DNA of 13,145 bases, from positions 1 to 13,145 of the forward strand of contig QQUB01000027.1 in assembly GCA_008501835.1 (NCBI GenBank), in the 5' to 3' direction. Source of the DNA: Bacteroidota bacterium. Its GTDB lineage: Bacteria > Bacteroidota > Bacteroidia > Chitinophagales > Saprospiraceae. The position numbers and the translations under genes were made by a program. Of this stretch, positions 1-6,036 are shown piece by piece. The notes below the pieces were generated by a model. It saw only the letters and a list, made by a program, of their open reading frames with translations. It searched no databases and was not told where the DNA came from. The stretch's first letter is position 1; every line of letters starts with the position of its first letter.

Positions 1-265
1 GCCAAAACGTGGATTTAAAAATCCAAACCTTGTATCTTATGTGCCATTTAACCTGGCCAGATTACAGGAGATGTCAGAAGTGTTGAAGACAGATACGATC
101 AACGTGGAAACTTTGATCGAACAGGGAGCCATCCGTAAAAATGATCTGGTCAAGATTTTGGGTGACGGAGAAGTGAAGTCCAAAATCAATGTTACTGTCC
201 ACGCCTGTTCTGCAAGTGCAAAGCAAGCTATTGAAGCAGCAGGTGGTAGTGTAAATCTTGTTTAA
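1..265 (+). CDS. rplO: 50S ribosomal protein L15, C-terminal part (5' end outside window)
   Basis: This is the C-terminal part of L15, a large-subunit protein that helps assemble the 23S rRNA core. The frame is open from base 2, reading PKRGFKNPNLVSYVPFNL, and runs to TAA at 263-265; the true start lies upstream of the window. The segment has the typical L15 end: a short beta region (VKILGDGEVKSKINVTVHACS) and an Ala-rich helix ending AIEAAGGSVNLV. A GTG at 41 could be mistaken for a start, but the upstream codons clearly belong to the same protein. Its place directly before secY is the standard spc-operon order. Identification is from family knowledge and residue pattern and is secure, although only about 87 codons are visible. 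Confidence 0.95.
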   Translation, partial: PKRGFKNPNLVSYVPFNLARLQEMSEVLKTDTINVETLIEQGAIRKNDLVKILGDGEVKSKINVTVHACSASAKQAIEAAGGSVNLV

Positions 266-280
266 TAACTATTTAGGATA

Positions 281-320
281 ACCACCAATAGAATTGTCTG
301 AAAAGCCTTCTATTGGTGGT
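281..320 (+). terminator. Perfect 13-bp hairpin between rplO and secY (attenuator or processing site)
   Basis: ACCACCAATAGAA (281-293) is exactly complementary to TTCTATTGGTGGT (308-320), with a 14-base loop. It lies 15 bases after the rplO stop and 40 bases before the secY start. The sequence after the stem (TTCATATG) has no U-run, so a classical strong terminator is unlikely. An attenuator, an RNase processing site or a stabilising 3' structure would fit better. Confidence 0.5.
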
Positions 321-360
321 TTCATATGTGTTGCCACGGGCGACTAAACACTGTAGATAG

Positions 361-1737
361 ATGAAAAAGCTAATCGATACGCTTAAAAATATTTGGAAGA
401 TCAAAGAATTGAGGAACCGCATTCTCTTTACATTGGGAATGCTTTTGGTTTATCGATTTGGAGCTTATGTAGTTTTGCCAGGTGTTGACCCTGCAATTCT
501 TAAAGAAGCTCTCCAGAGTTCTTCAAATCCAAATGACCTTTTGGGCCTGATCAACCTTTTCACCGGTGGTGCTTTTAACCAGGCAGCCATTATGGCTTTG
601 GGTATCATGCCTTATATCACTGCTTCGATCATCATTCAGTTGATGGGATTTGCAGTTCCATATTTCCAGAAACTGCAACAGAAAGAGGGAGAGTCAGGAA
701 GAAAGAAACTGACGCAGATTACACGTATGTTGACTGTTGTTATTACCCTGCTCCAGGGAGGTGGTTACCTCGCTTATGTGAAGCAAATGGGTGCTGTTGA
801 TCCTTCTATTCCGGATCTCATTTTCTGGTTATCAAATATCATTATTCTTTCTACTGGTGTAATCTTTGCGATGTGGTTGGGTGAGCGTATCACTGACAGA
901 GGTATCGGAAATGGTGTTTCTTTGCTGATCACCGTTGGTATCATCGCAAGGCTCCCGAATATGTTGGCTGCAGAATTCTTGCTGAGATCTGATGAAGGTG
1001 GATTGTTGATCTTCGTTATTGAGATCGCTGCATTCCTGCTGGCTATTATGGCAACGGTACTTATCGTTACCGGGGTTCGAAAAATTCCGATTCAGTTTGC
1101 GAAACGGATGGTTGGCCGTGGTGCCAGTGCGATGCCGGTTGCAGGAGCAAGAGATTACATTCCATTGAAAGTAAACGCGGCAGGGGTAATGCCTATCATC
1201 TTTGCCCAGGCCCTGATGTTCCTTCCTGGTACTATTATTACCGCTTTGGTTGGAGCTGATAGTGCTGCTCAATCCAACTATTGGGTGCGCGCTATGAATG
1301 ACTTTACGTCTATGCCTTACAATGTGATCTACTTCTTTTTGGTAGTGATCTTTACATATGTTTATACAGCCTTGATGGTAAATCCTACTCAATATGCGGA
1401 TTACCTCAAGCGTCAGAATGCATTTATCCCGGGAGTTAAGCCTGGTAAATCTACTGCTGATTTCATCGATTCGATTACCAGTAGAATTACATTACCAGGA
1501 TCTGTATTCCTGGCCATTATCGCCATCATGCCTGCTTTTGCAGGAGCTTTCGGAATCAATGCCGGTTTTGCCGCATTCTTCGGAGGTACTTCCATCCTGA
1601 TCCTTGTTGGGGTGGTATTGGATACACTCCAGCAGATTGAAAGTCATTTGTTGATGCGTCGTTATGATGGTTTGGTAAAATCCGGTAAGATCCAGGGACG
1701 TAGCAGTCGTCTCCAGGGTATCGGAGCAAATATGTAA
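361..1737 (+). CDS. secY: Protein translocase subunit SecY
   Basis: SecY is the pore-forming subunit of the SecYEG translocon in the inner membrane, which passes unfolded proteins to the periplasm and inserts membrane proteins. The 458-residue product has the family's usual length and about ten hydrophobic segments, beginning with a cytoplasmic helix (MKKLIDTLKNIWKIKELRNR) and a first membrane span at about residues 20-40. Family-typical segments include GIMPYITASIIIQL (TM2 area), GERITDRGIGNGVSLLI (about 174-190), and a basic cytosolic stretch with GRGASAMPVAG and YIPLKVNAAGVMPIIFA. Its position between rplO and map is standard for the spc operon. The start at 361 gives the expected N-terminus. 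The leader shows no Shine-Dalgarno sequence, which is normal for Bacteroidota. Confidence 0.98.
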   Translation: MKKLIDTLKNIWKIKELRNRILFTLGMLLVYRFGAYVVLPGVDPAILKEALQSSSNPNDLLGLINLFTGGAFNQAAIMALGIMPYITASIIIQLMGFAVPYFQKLQQKEGESGRKKLTQITRMLTVVITLLQGGGYLAYVKQMGAVDPSIPDLIFWLSNIIILSTGVIFAMWLGERITDRGIGNGVSLLITVGIIARLPNMLAAEFLLRSDEGGLLIFVIEIAAFLLAIMATVLIVTGVRKIPIQFAKRMVGRGASAMPVAGARDYIPLKVNAAGVMPIIFAQALMFLPGTIITALVGADSAAQSNYWVRAMNDFTSMPYNVIYFFLVVIFTYVYTALMVNPTQYADYLKRQNAFIPGVKPGKSTADFIDSITSRITLPGSVFLAIIAIMPAFAGAFGINAGFAAFFGGTSILILVGVVLDTLQQIESHLLMRRYDGLVKSGKIQGRSSRLQGIGANM

Positions 1738-1750
1738 TATCCCATACCTT

Positions 1751-2587
1751 ATGGCAGGACAAAAAGTGATCATATATAAAACGGACGAAGAGATTGAGCT
1801 GATACGGCAAAGTTGTTTGCTGGTAAGTAAGGCCCTGGCTCTTGTTGGTAGTATGATCAAACCGGGAATTACCGGTGCCGAGATCGATAAAGCTGCAGAA
1901 GAACTTATCCGTGATAACGGAGCAGTTCCGGGCTTTAAAGGTTACGGAGGATTCCCTGCTACTTTGTGTGTATCTCCCAACGAACAGGTTGTCCACGGGA
2001 TTCCTGATAAAGATATGATCTTTCAGGATGGGGACATTGTCTCCGTTGACTGTGGTGTGATTCAGAATGGGTTTTACGGAGATTCAGCTTATACGTTTGC
2101 TATTGGGGATGTTTCGGATGAGGTGATGAAATTGTTAGAGGTTACGAACACTTCTCTATATAAAGGAATTGAACAGGCAGTTGTTGGAAACAGGTTGGGA
2201 GATGTGAGTTTTGCGATCCAGCAATATGCTGAAAAGGAACATGGTTATGGGATTGTTCGCGAACTCGTCGGCCATGGTCTGGGAAGAAACCTTCATGAAG
2301 CTCCTGAGGTGCCTAATTATGGCCGGAGAGGAAGAGGGGTTAAGTTGCAGGAAGGATTGGTTATTGCCATTGAACCTATGGTCAATTTGGGCAACAAAAG
2401 AGTTGCCACTTCAAAGGACGGATGGACGGTGTATGCGAAAGACAGAAAACCTTCTGCACATTTTGAACACACCGTGGCAGTAAGAAAAGAGAAGGCGGAT
2501 ATATTATCTAATCATTCATTTGTCGAAGAAGCTATTCGCAAAAATGATAATGTCAAAGAAGTAAAGATAGATTTTGAATTCGCTTGA
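1751..2587 (+). CDS. map: Type I methionine aminopeptidase
   Basis: This cytoplasmic metalloenzyme removes the initiator Met from new proteins when the second residue is small. The five metal ligands of the pita-bread fold are visible: D100 (SVDCGV), D111 (YGDSA), H175 (VGHGLG), E208 (AIEPM) and E239 (FEHTV). The substrate-contact His residues are H82 (VHGIP) and H182 (LHEAP). The 278-residue length exceeds the E. coli enzyme's by about 14 residues, through a lysine/acid-rich C-terminal tail (about 250-278) beyond the catalytic core. There is no N-terminal zinc-finger extension. The gene starts 13 bases after secY, so the two are probably cotranscribed. In Bacteroidota, map commonly sits between secY and infA (family knowledge). 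Confidence 0.97.
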   Translation: MAGQKVIIYKTDEEIELIRQSCLLVSKALALVGSMIKPGITGAEIDKAAEELIRDNGAVPGFKGYGGFPATLCVSPNEQVVHGIPDKDMIFQDGDIVSVDCGVIQNGFYGDSAYTFAIGDVSDEVMKLLEVTNTSLYKGIEQAVVGNRLGDVSFAIQQYAEKEHGYGIVRELVGHGLGRNLHEAPEVPNYGRRGRGVKLQEGLVIAIEPMVNLGNKRVATSKDGWTVYAKDRKPSAHFEHTVAVRKEKADILSNHSFVEEAIRKNDNVKEVKIDFEFA

Positions 2588-2633
2588 TACTTACAAAAAC
2601 CATGTGCATAAGGGGAAGTGATTTTTTTCCTGG

Positions 2634-2670
2634 TTTGAGAATGGATTCTAATTATTTTTTATTACCTTTG
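2634..2670 (+). promoter_or_regulatory. Candidate Bacteroidota promoter for infA and downstream genes
   Basis: TACCTTTG at 2663-2670 matches the Bacteroidota -7 consensus TAnnTTTG exactly and lies 18 bases before the infA start. A TTTG at 2634-2637 could be the -33 element, but the 25-base spacing is longer than the usual roughly 19-21. Transcription would start at about 2675, leaving a very short leader. It would let infA and the following genes be transcribed separately from secY-map. Confidence 0.6.
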
Positions 2671-2688
2671 CACTCCGAAATTTGAAAT

Positions 2689-2907
2689 ATGGCAAAAAAG
2701 AACCTGATTAAACAGGATGGAATTATTGAAGAAGCATTGTCAAACGCAATGTTTCGAGTAAGGCTGGAAAATGATCATAAGATCGTAGCCACAATCTCCG
2801 GAAAGATGAGAATGCACTACATTCGAATTCTCCCGGGAGATAAGGTTGCAGTAGAAATGTCTCCTTATGATCTGACCAGAGGAAGGATAGTTTACAGATA
2901 TAAATAG
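2689..2907 (+). CDS. infA: Translation initiation factor IF-1
   Basis: IF-1 binds the A site of the 30S subunit and works with IF-2 and IF-3 in start-site selection. The 72-residue product is one S1-type OB-fold domain of standard length. Recognisable family segments are GIIEEALSNAMFRVRLEN (about 11-28), the IxGKMRMHYIRILPGDKV block (about 37-54), and the end SPYDLTRGRIVYRYK. A 101-base gap with a consensus -7 promoter precedes it. A 97-base gap with an inverted repeat separates it from rpmJ. Its placement between map and rpmJ is the usual arrangement in this phylum. Confidence 0.97.
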   Translation: MAKKNLIKQDGIIEEALSNAMFRVRLENDHKIVATISGKMRMHYIRILPGDKVAVEMSPYDLTRGRIVYRYK

Positions 2908-2921
2908 AGACGCACCAAAAC

Positions 2922-2983
2922 ATTGTCAAATCGTTTGCTTATTTCCAAAAGGATGGCGAATCTTAATTTGACAATATTTTTTT
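2922..2983 (+). terminator. Inverted repeat followed by T7 between infA and rpmJ
   Basis: ATTGTCAAAT (2922-2931) is perfectly complementary to ATTTGACAAT (2966-2975), and seven Ts follow at 2977-2983. The layout resembles an intrinsic terminator. However, the 34-base loop is long and the stem is A/T-rich, so termination would be weak or conditional. It could separate infA expression from rpmJ and the alpha operon. It is a candidate only. Confidence 0.35.
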
Positions 2984-3004
2984 GCTCATTAAAAACTTTA
3001 TATA

Positions 3005-3121
3005 ATGAAAGTTAAAGCTTCAATTAAGAAACGTTCTGCGGACTGTAAGATTGTGAGGAGAAAGGGCAAGTTGTACGTAATTAACAAGAAAAATCCTAAG
3101 TTCAAGCAGCGTCAGGGGTAA
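3005..3121 (+). CDS. rpmJ: 50S ribosomal protein L36, zinc-free form
   Basis: L36 is the smallest large-subunit protein and binds 23S rRNA. This 38-codon gene, with stop TAA at 3119-3121, reads MKVKASIKKRSADCKIVRRK and ends KNPKFKQRQG, matching the family from end to end. In zinc-binding L36 the ligands are Cys11, Cys14, Cys27 and His33. Here those positions are Ser11, Cys14, Asn27 and Phe33, so only one ligand remains and the protein should not bind structural zinc. This C-minus type is known in several phyla, and I believe it is usual in Bacteroidota. The ATG at 3005 gives exactly the standard N-terminus. rpsM starts 42 bases later. Confidence 0.95.
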   Translation: MKVKASIKKRSADCKIVRRKGKLYVINKKNPKFKQRQG

Positions 3122-3163
3122 CCTTGAGAGTTGTGATAATTTTAATCAAATATCAATTAACAG

Positions 3164-3541
3164 ATGGCTCGTATAGCAGGTGTTGATTTACCAAGAAACA
3201 AGCGTGGCGTAATTAGCCTGACATATATCTTCGGTATTGGAAGATCTCTCTCCTCTGAGATTTTGGAAAAAGCAGGAGTTGATCCTAATATTAAAGTACA
3301 GGATTGGGGAGATGAGAATGTTCGTGAGATCTCTCGTTTGATCACCAATGAATATAAAGTAGAAGGGGAATTGCGTTCTGAGGTTCAAATGAACATCAAG
3401 CGTTTGATGGATATCGGGTGTTATCGTGGTGTTCGTCACCGTAAAGGATTACCTGTTCGCGGACAGCGTACCAAGACTAATGCACGTACCCGTAAGGGAA
3501 GGAAAAAGACTGTTGCAAATAAAAAGAAGGTTACTAAATAA
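3164..3541 (+). CDS. rpsM: 30S ribosomal protein S13
   Basis: S13 sits in the head of the small subunit and contacts the P-site tRNA and the intersubunit bridge. The 125-residue product begins MARIAGVDLPRNKRGVISLT. It has the helix-two-turn-helix region IFGIGRSLSSEILEKAGV (about 23-40), then the rRNA-contact block CYRGVRHRKGLPVRGQRTKTNARTR (about 86-110). It ends in a basic tail (GRKKTVANKKKVTK) that reaches toward the P site. Length and N-terminus are standard. It opens the alpha-operon part (rpsM-rpsK-rpsD-rpoA-rplQ). A 111-base intercistronic region with possible RNA structure follows. Confidence 0.98.
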   Translation: MARIAGVDLPRNKRGVISLTYIFGIGRSLSSEILEKAGVDPNIKVQDWGDENVREISRLITNEYKVEGELRSEVQMNIKRLMDIGCYRGVRHRKGLPVRGQRTKTNARTRKGRKKTVANKKKVTK

Positions 3542-3551
3542 TACCTTTTGG

Positions 3552-3623
3552 GAATACCTGTTGGGGGTATGTTTGTCCAAAGCGGGTATTCATTATAAAT
3601 ACATGATTGCCGGAAGAACCGGC
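3552..3623 (+). promoter_or_regulatory. Structured intercistronic RNA region between rpsM and rpsK (candidate leader)
   Basis: The 111-base gap holds two stems. The first pairs 3552-3560 with 3583-3591 (GAATACCTG with CGGGTATTC, one G-U pair, 22-base loop). The second is GCCGG (3609-3613), AAGAA loop, CCGGC (3619-3623). The segment ATACC at 3554-3558 can instead pair with GGTAT at 3566-3570, so two folds compete. Translational control of rpsK-rpsD is a possible role. In E. coli, S4 controls this operon through an mRNA pseudoknot, but at rpsM rather than rpsK. Confidence 0.35.
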
Positions 3624-3652
3624 CTCTCATAATTTAAAATCCTGAATCTATA

Positions 3653-4045
3653 ATGGCAAAGGGAAGAGTAAAAAAGGCTAAAAAAAGAAATGTAAAAGTT
3701 GAACCGGAAGGTTTTGCTTATATCAAAGCAAGTTTCAACAACATCATTATTACGTTGACCAATAAAAAAGGTCAGGTGATTTCATGGGCTTCAGCAGGTA
3801 AAGCTGGGTTCCGTGGTTCTAAAAAGAACACTCCGTATGCAGCTCAGATCGCCGCATCTGATGCAGCTTCTACTGCGCATGATGCAGGATTGCGTGCCGT
3901 ACAGGTTTTTGTTAAGGGGCCTGGCTCCGGACGTGAAGCAGCTATCCGTGCGATTGATGTAGCAGGAATCAAAGTGACTAAAATCAATGACGTCACTCCA
4001 ATTCCACACAACGGATGTCGCCCACCAAAGCGTAGAAGAGTTTAA
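3653..4045 (+). CDS. rpsK: 30S ribosomal protein S11
   Basis: S11 lies on the platform of the small subunit near the E site and the 16S rRNA 690 loop. The 130-residue product has a lysine-rich N-terminus (MAKGRVKKAKKRNVKVEPEG). The conserved core follows, with AYIKASFNNIIITLT (about 23-37), WASAGKAGFRGSKKNTPYAAQ (about 45-65) and VKGPGSGREAAIRA. The C-terminus PHNGCRPPKRRRV includes the Asn-Gly pair that in E. coli S11 is modified to isoaspartate. Length is normal. The 111-base gap before it is wide for a ribosomal operon and appears structured. rpsD follows 47 bases after the stop; I saw no clear signal in that gap. Confidence 0.98.
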   Translation: MAKGRVKKAKKRNVKVEPEGFAYIKASFNNIIITLTNKKGQVISWASAGKAGFRGSKKNTPYAAQIAASDAASTAHDAGLRAVQVFVKGPGSGREAAIRAIDVAGIKVTKINDVTPIPHNGCRPPKRRRV

Positions 4046-4092
4046 TTATCGTTGAACAAGCTGTACTTAACCAGAAAAAGTAATTCTTAAAA

Positions 4093-4707
4093 ATGGCAAG
4101 ATATACAGGGCCGAAGGCAAAAAAAGCAAGAGCACTTGGAGAAGCGATTTTTGGCTTCGACAGAGCATTTGAAAAGAAAAAATACCCACCGGGACAACAC
4201 GGTAACGGTAGAAACAGAAGAAGACAGAAGTCTGATTATGGCCTCCAGTTGATGGAAAAGCAGAAAGCAAAATATGCTTATGGTTTGTTGGAGCGTCAAT
4301 TTAGAAACCTCTTCAAGAAAGCCAGTAGCAAAAAAGGCGTAACGGGTACTGTACTGTTGCAATTGCTCGAATCTCGCCTCGATAATACTGTTTTCCGTTT
4401 GGGAATGGCTCCTACCAGAAGAGCTGCCAGACAGTTGGTAAACCACAAACACATCACTGTTAATGGTGTATTGACCAACATCCCTTCAGTATTGCTGAAG
4501 CCTGGAGATATCGTATCTGTGCGTGGAAAGTCTCAGGGATTGGAGGTTGTCAGAGACTCAGTAGGTGCGAAAAACGAAGTGCGTAACTTCCCTTGGCTGG
4601 AATTCAACGCAGACAAAATGCAGGGTACTTTCCTCGAATATCCTGAAAGAGAGCAAATACCAGAAAAGATCAACGAACAGCTTATCGTTGAATTGTATTC
4701 TAAATAA
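4093..4707 (+). CDS. rpsD: 30S ribosomal protein S4
   Basis: S4 is a primary 16S rRNA binding protein that nucleates 30S assembly, and in some bacteria it also represses its own operon. The 204-residue product starts MARYTGPKAKKARALGEAI. It contains YPPGQHGNGRNRRRQKSDYG (about 36-55) and an S4-type RNA-binding domain at about 95-157 (LESRLDNTVFRLGMAPTRRAARQLVNHKHITVNG). It ends in a conserved tail with YPEREQIPEKINEQLIVELYSK. There is no cysteine at all, so this is the zinc-free S4 type. Two consecutive TAA stops end the gene. A strong hairpin begins four bases after the second stop, so transcripts may end or be processed here before rpoA. Confidence 0.98.
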   Translation: MARYTGPKAKKARALGEAIFGFDRAFEKKKYPPGQHGNGRNRRRQKSDYGLQLMEKQKAKYAYGLLERQFRNLFKKASSKKGVTGTVLLQLLESRLDNTVFRLGMAPTRRAARQLVNHKHITVNGVLTNIPSVLLKPGDIVSVRGKSQGLEVVRDSVGAKNEVRNFPWLEFNADKMQGTFLEYPEREQIPEKINEQLIVELYSK

Positions 4708-4713
4708 TAAAGA

Positions 4714-4747
4714 TTTTGACGGCCGGATTTTCCGGCTGTCAAAATTT
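4714..4747 (+). terminator. Strong GC-core hairpin after rpsD
   Basis: TTTTGACGGCCGGA (4714-4727) pairs with TCCGGCTGTCAAAA (4731-4744). This is a 14-bp stem with one G-U pair and a three-base loop. The outer A/T pairs supply a short U-tract on either strand and are followed by TTT. The hairpin is very stable and sits directly after the rpsD stop codons. Partial or full termination before rpoA is likely, though the U-run is short on the + strand. Confidence 0.65.
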
Positions 4748-4776
4748 GTATTTAAGGTGCCTGAAACCACTTTAAA

Positions 4777-4807
4777 GGAAAAGCTTTTCCAAAAGATAGG
4801 AAAAGCT
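4777..4807 (+). repeat. Overlapping palindrome and hairpin with alternative pairings upstream of rpoA
   Basis: GGAAAAGCTTTTCC (4777-4790) is a perfect 14-bp palindrome. Its right part, AGCTTTTCC (4782-4790), is also perfectly complementary to GGAAAAGCT at 4799-4807, with an eight-base loop. GGAAAAGCT therefore occurs twice directly (4777-4785 and 4799-4807), and both copies can bind the same middle segment. As DNA it could be an operator; as RNA only the looped hairpin is favourable. Confidence 0.45.
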
Positions 4808-4828
4808 ATTTGACGTTTAAATAGTCTA

Positions 4829-4859
4829 TTGGAACAGCAAGCTTTTTTCCCTCATTTTG
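4829..4859 (+). promoter_or_regulatory. Candidate promoter for rpoA
   Basis: TTGG at 4829-4832 and TCATTTTG at 4852-4859 resemble the Bacteroidota -33 and -7 elements. TTG is separated from the -7 box by 20 bases, which is the usual spacing. The -7 box has one mismatch to TAnnTTTG (C for A in the second position). It lies 32 bases before the preferred rpoA start and after the terminator-like hairpin, so it could restart transcription for rpoA and rplQ. Confidence 0.4.
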
Positions 4860-4890
4860 CTCTTCCGTGACCCAAAAGAAAATATTTCAT

Positions 4891-5889
4891 ATGAGTATTT
4901 TAAATTTCCAGAAGCCAGACAAAATTGTTTTACAGAAATCTGATGATTTTGAAGGGCTTTTTGAATTTAAACCATTGGAACCAGGCTTCGGCCAGACCAT
5001 TGGTAACTCCCTGAGGAGAGTCCTGCTTTCTTCACTGGATGGTTTTGCGATCTCCGCTGTTCGAATCGCAGGTGTTGACCACGAATTTGCTACTATCCGT
5101 GGGGTGGTGGAAGATGTGGTTGATATTATCCTCAACCTCAAACAAATTCGCCTGAAGCAGGTTATCGCTGATGACAGTGTAACCAACGAAAAGATCTACC
5201 TGACCATTACCGGTAAGGAGTCTTTCAAAGCAGGTGACCTCGAAGAGTTCACAAATGTGTTCAAAGTAATGAACCCGGAACTCCTGATCTGTACCATGGA
5301 GCCATTTGTAAACCTCGAGATGGAGTTGACCATCACCAAAGGCAGAGGGTATGTGCCAGCAAGCGAAAGCCTTGCAAAAGATGCTCCTATCGGTGTTATC
5401 CCGGTAGATGCTATCTATACTCCGATCAAAAATGTTTCCTACAGAATCGAGAATACGCGTGTTGGACAGCGTACCGACTACGAAATGTTGGTTTTTGAAA
5501 TCAAAACCGACGGTACCATCCACCCGGAAGATGCGATCAAGGAAGCTTCAAGGATCCTTATCCAGCACCTCATGTTGATCACCGACGAGAATATCACTTT
5601 CGATGACGGTACAACCAGAGAAGCGGATATCGTAGATGAGCATATCCTGCACATGCGCAAATTGCTCAAGACTTCACTCGAAGATCTCGATCTCTCAGTT
5701 CGTGCTTATAACTGTCTGAAAGCAGCCAAGATCAATACTTTGGCGGAACTCGTTAAGTACGATACCCATGAGCTGCTCAAGTTCAGAAACTTCGGTAAGA
5801 AGTCACTCGTTGAAATTGAAGAACTGCTCCAGGACAAAGGCCTTACTTTTGGTATGGACTTGTCAAAGTATAAATTGGACGAAGAATAA
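4891..5889 (+). CDS. rpoA: DNA-directed RNA polymerase subunit alpha
   Basis: The alpha subunit dimerises to nucleate RNA polymerase assembly, and its C-terminal domain contacts UP-element DNA and activators. The product is 332 residues from the ATG at 4891. A GTG at 4867 would add eight residues, but MSILNFQKPDK is the expected family N-terminus. The N-terminal domain includes GNSLRRVLLSS (38-48), the dimerisation and assembly segment. The C-terminal domain (about 255-320) retains the DNA-contact set corresponding to E. coli R265, N268, C269 and K271 in LSVRAYNCLKAAKI. It also retains the helix-hairpin-helix segment NFGKKSLVEIEE. A terminator-like hairpin and candidate promoter precede it, so it may be transcribed partly apart from the ribosomal proteins upstream. 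rplQ follows after 147 bases. Confidence 0.97.
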   Translation: MSILNFQKPDKIVLQKSDDFEGLFEFKPLEPGFGQTIGNSLRRVLLSSLDGFAISAVRIAGVDHEFATIRGVVEDVVDIILNLKQIRLKQVIADDSVTNEKIYLTITGKESFKAGDLEEFTNVFKVMNPELLICTMEPFVNLEMELTITKGRGYVPASESLAKDAPIGVIPVDAIYTPIKNVSYRIENTRVGQRTDYEMLVFEIKTDGTIHPEDAIKEASRILIQHLMLITDENITFDDGTTREADIVDEHILHMRKLLKTSLEDLDLSVRAYNCLKAAKINTLAELVKYDTHELLKFRNFGKKSLVEIEELLQDKGLTFGMDLSKYKLDEE

Positions 5890-5905
5890 GAAATTGTAAT
5901 GTAGG

Positions 5906-5932
5906 CAGTTCCCAAACGCGGGGACTGATTTT
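5906..5932 (+). terminator. Terminator-like hairpin after rpoA
   Basis: CAGTTCCC (5906-5913) pairs with GGGGACTG (5920-5927) as eight base pairs including one G-U, with a six-base loop, followed by ATTTT. It lies 16 bases after the rpoA stop. The U-tract is short, so this may be a weak terminator, an attenuator or a 3' stabilising hairpin before rplQ. Its left arm shares the 10-mer AGGCAGTTCC with the terminator after rplQ. Confidence 0.45.
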
Positions 5933-5949
5933 GTAAAAAATTCTTGATA

Positions 5950-6012
5950 ACTTTCTTTGATAGATAATCTGATTATCCCGGATGTGCCTGCCATCCTGAT
6001 TTTAAAGAAAGT
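5950..6012 (+). ncRNA. Candidate three-way-junction RNA in the rplQ leader
   Basis: A closing stem pairs ACTTTCTTTGA (5950-5960) with TTAAAGAAAGT (6002-6012), 11 pairs including one G-U. It encloses two hairpins: GATAAT-CTG-ATTATC (5963-5977) and GGATG-loop-CATCC (5980-5996). The junction strands are 2, 2 and 5 bases. The element ends 24 bases before the rplQ start. Its position fits an autoregulatory ribosomal-protein leader, possibly bound by L17. This is inferred from base pairing only; I have not matched it to a known family. Confidence 0.4.
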
Positions 6013-6036
6013 GTTGGGAAGATAAAACCGTAAAAA

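Noticed and set aside
832..1392. A 186-codon minus-strand open frame inside secY
   Set aside because: It lies wholly within the antisense of a clear SecY coding sequence, and its composition is that of a shadow frame (rich in Ser, Asn, His, Arg, with no domain).
4565..4813. An 82-codon + strand open frame overlapping the rpsD end and the spacer
   Set aside because: It is out of frame with rpsD, crosses the terminator hairpin, and has no protein-like pattern.
4867..4890. GTG at 4867 as the rpoA start
   Set aside because: It would add MTQKKIFH before the conserved MSILNFQKPDK N-terminus. The ATG at 4891 fits the family and leaves room for the candidate promoter.
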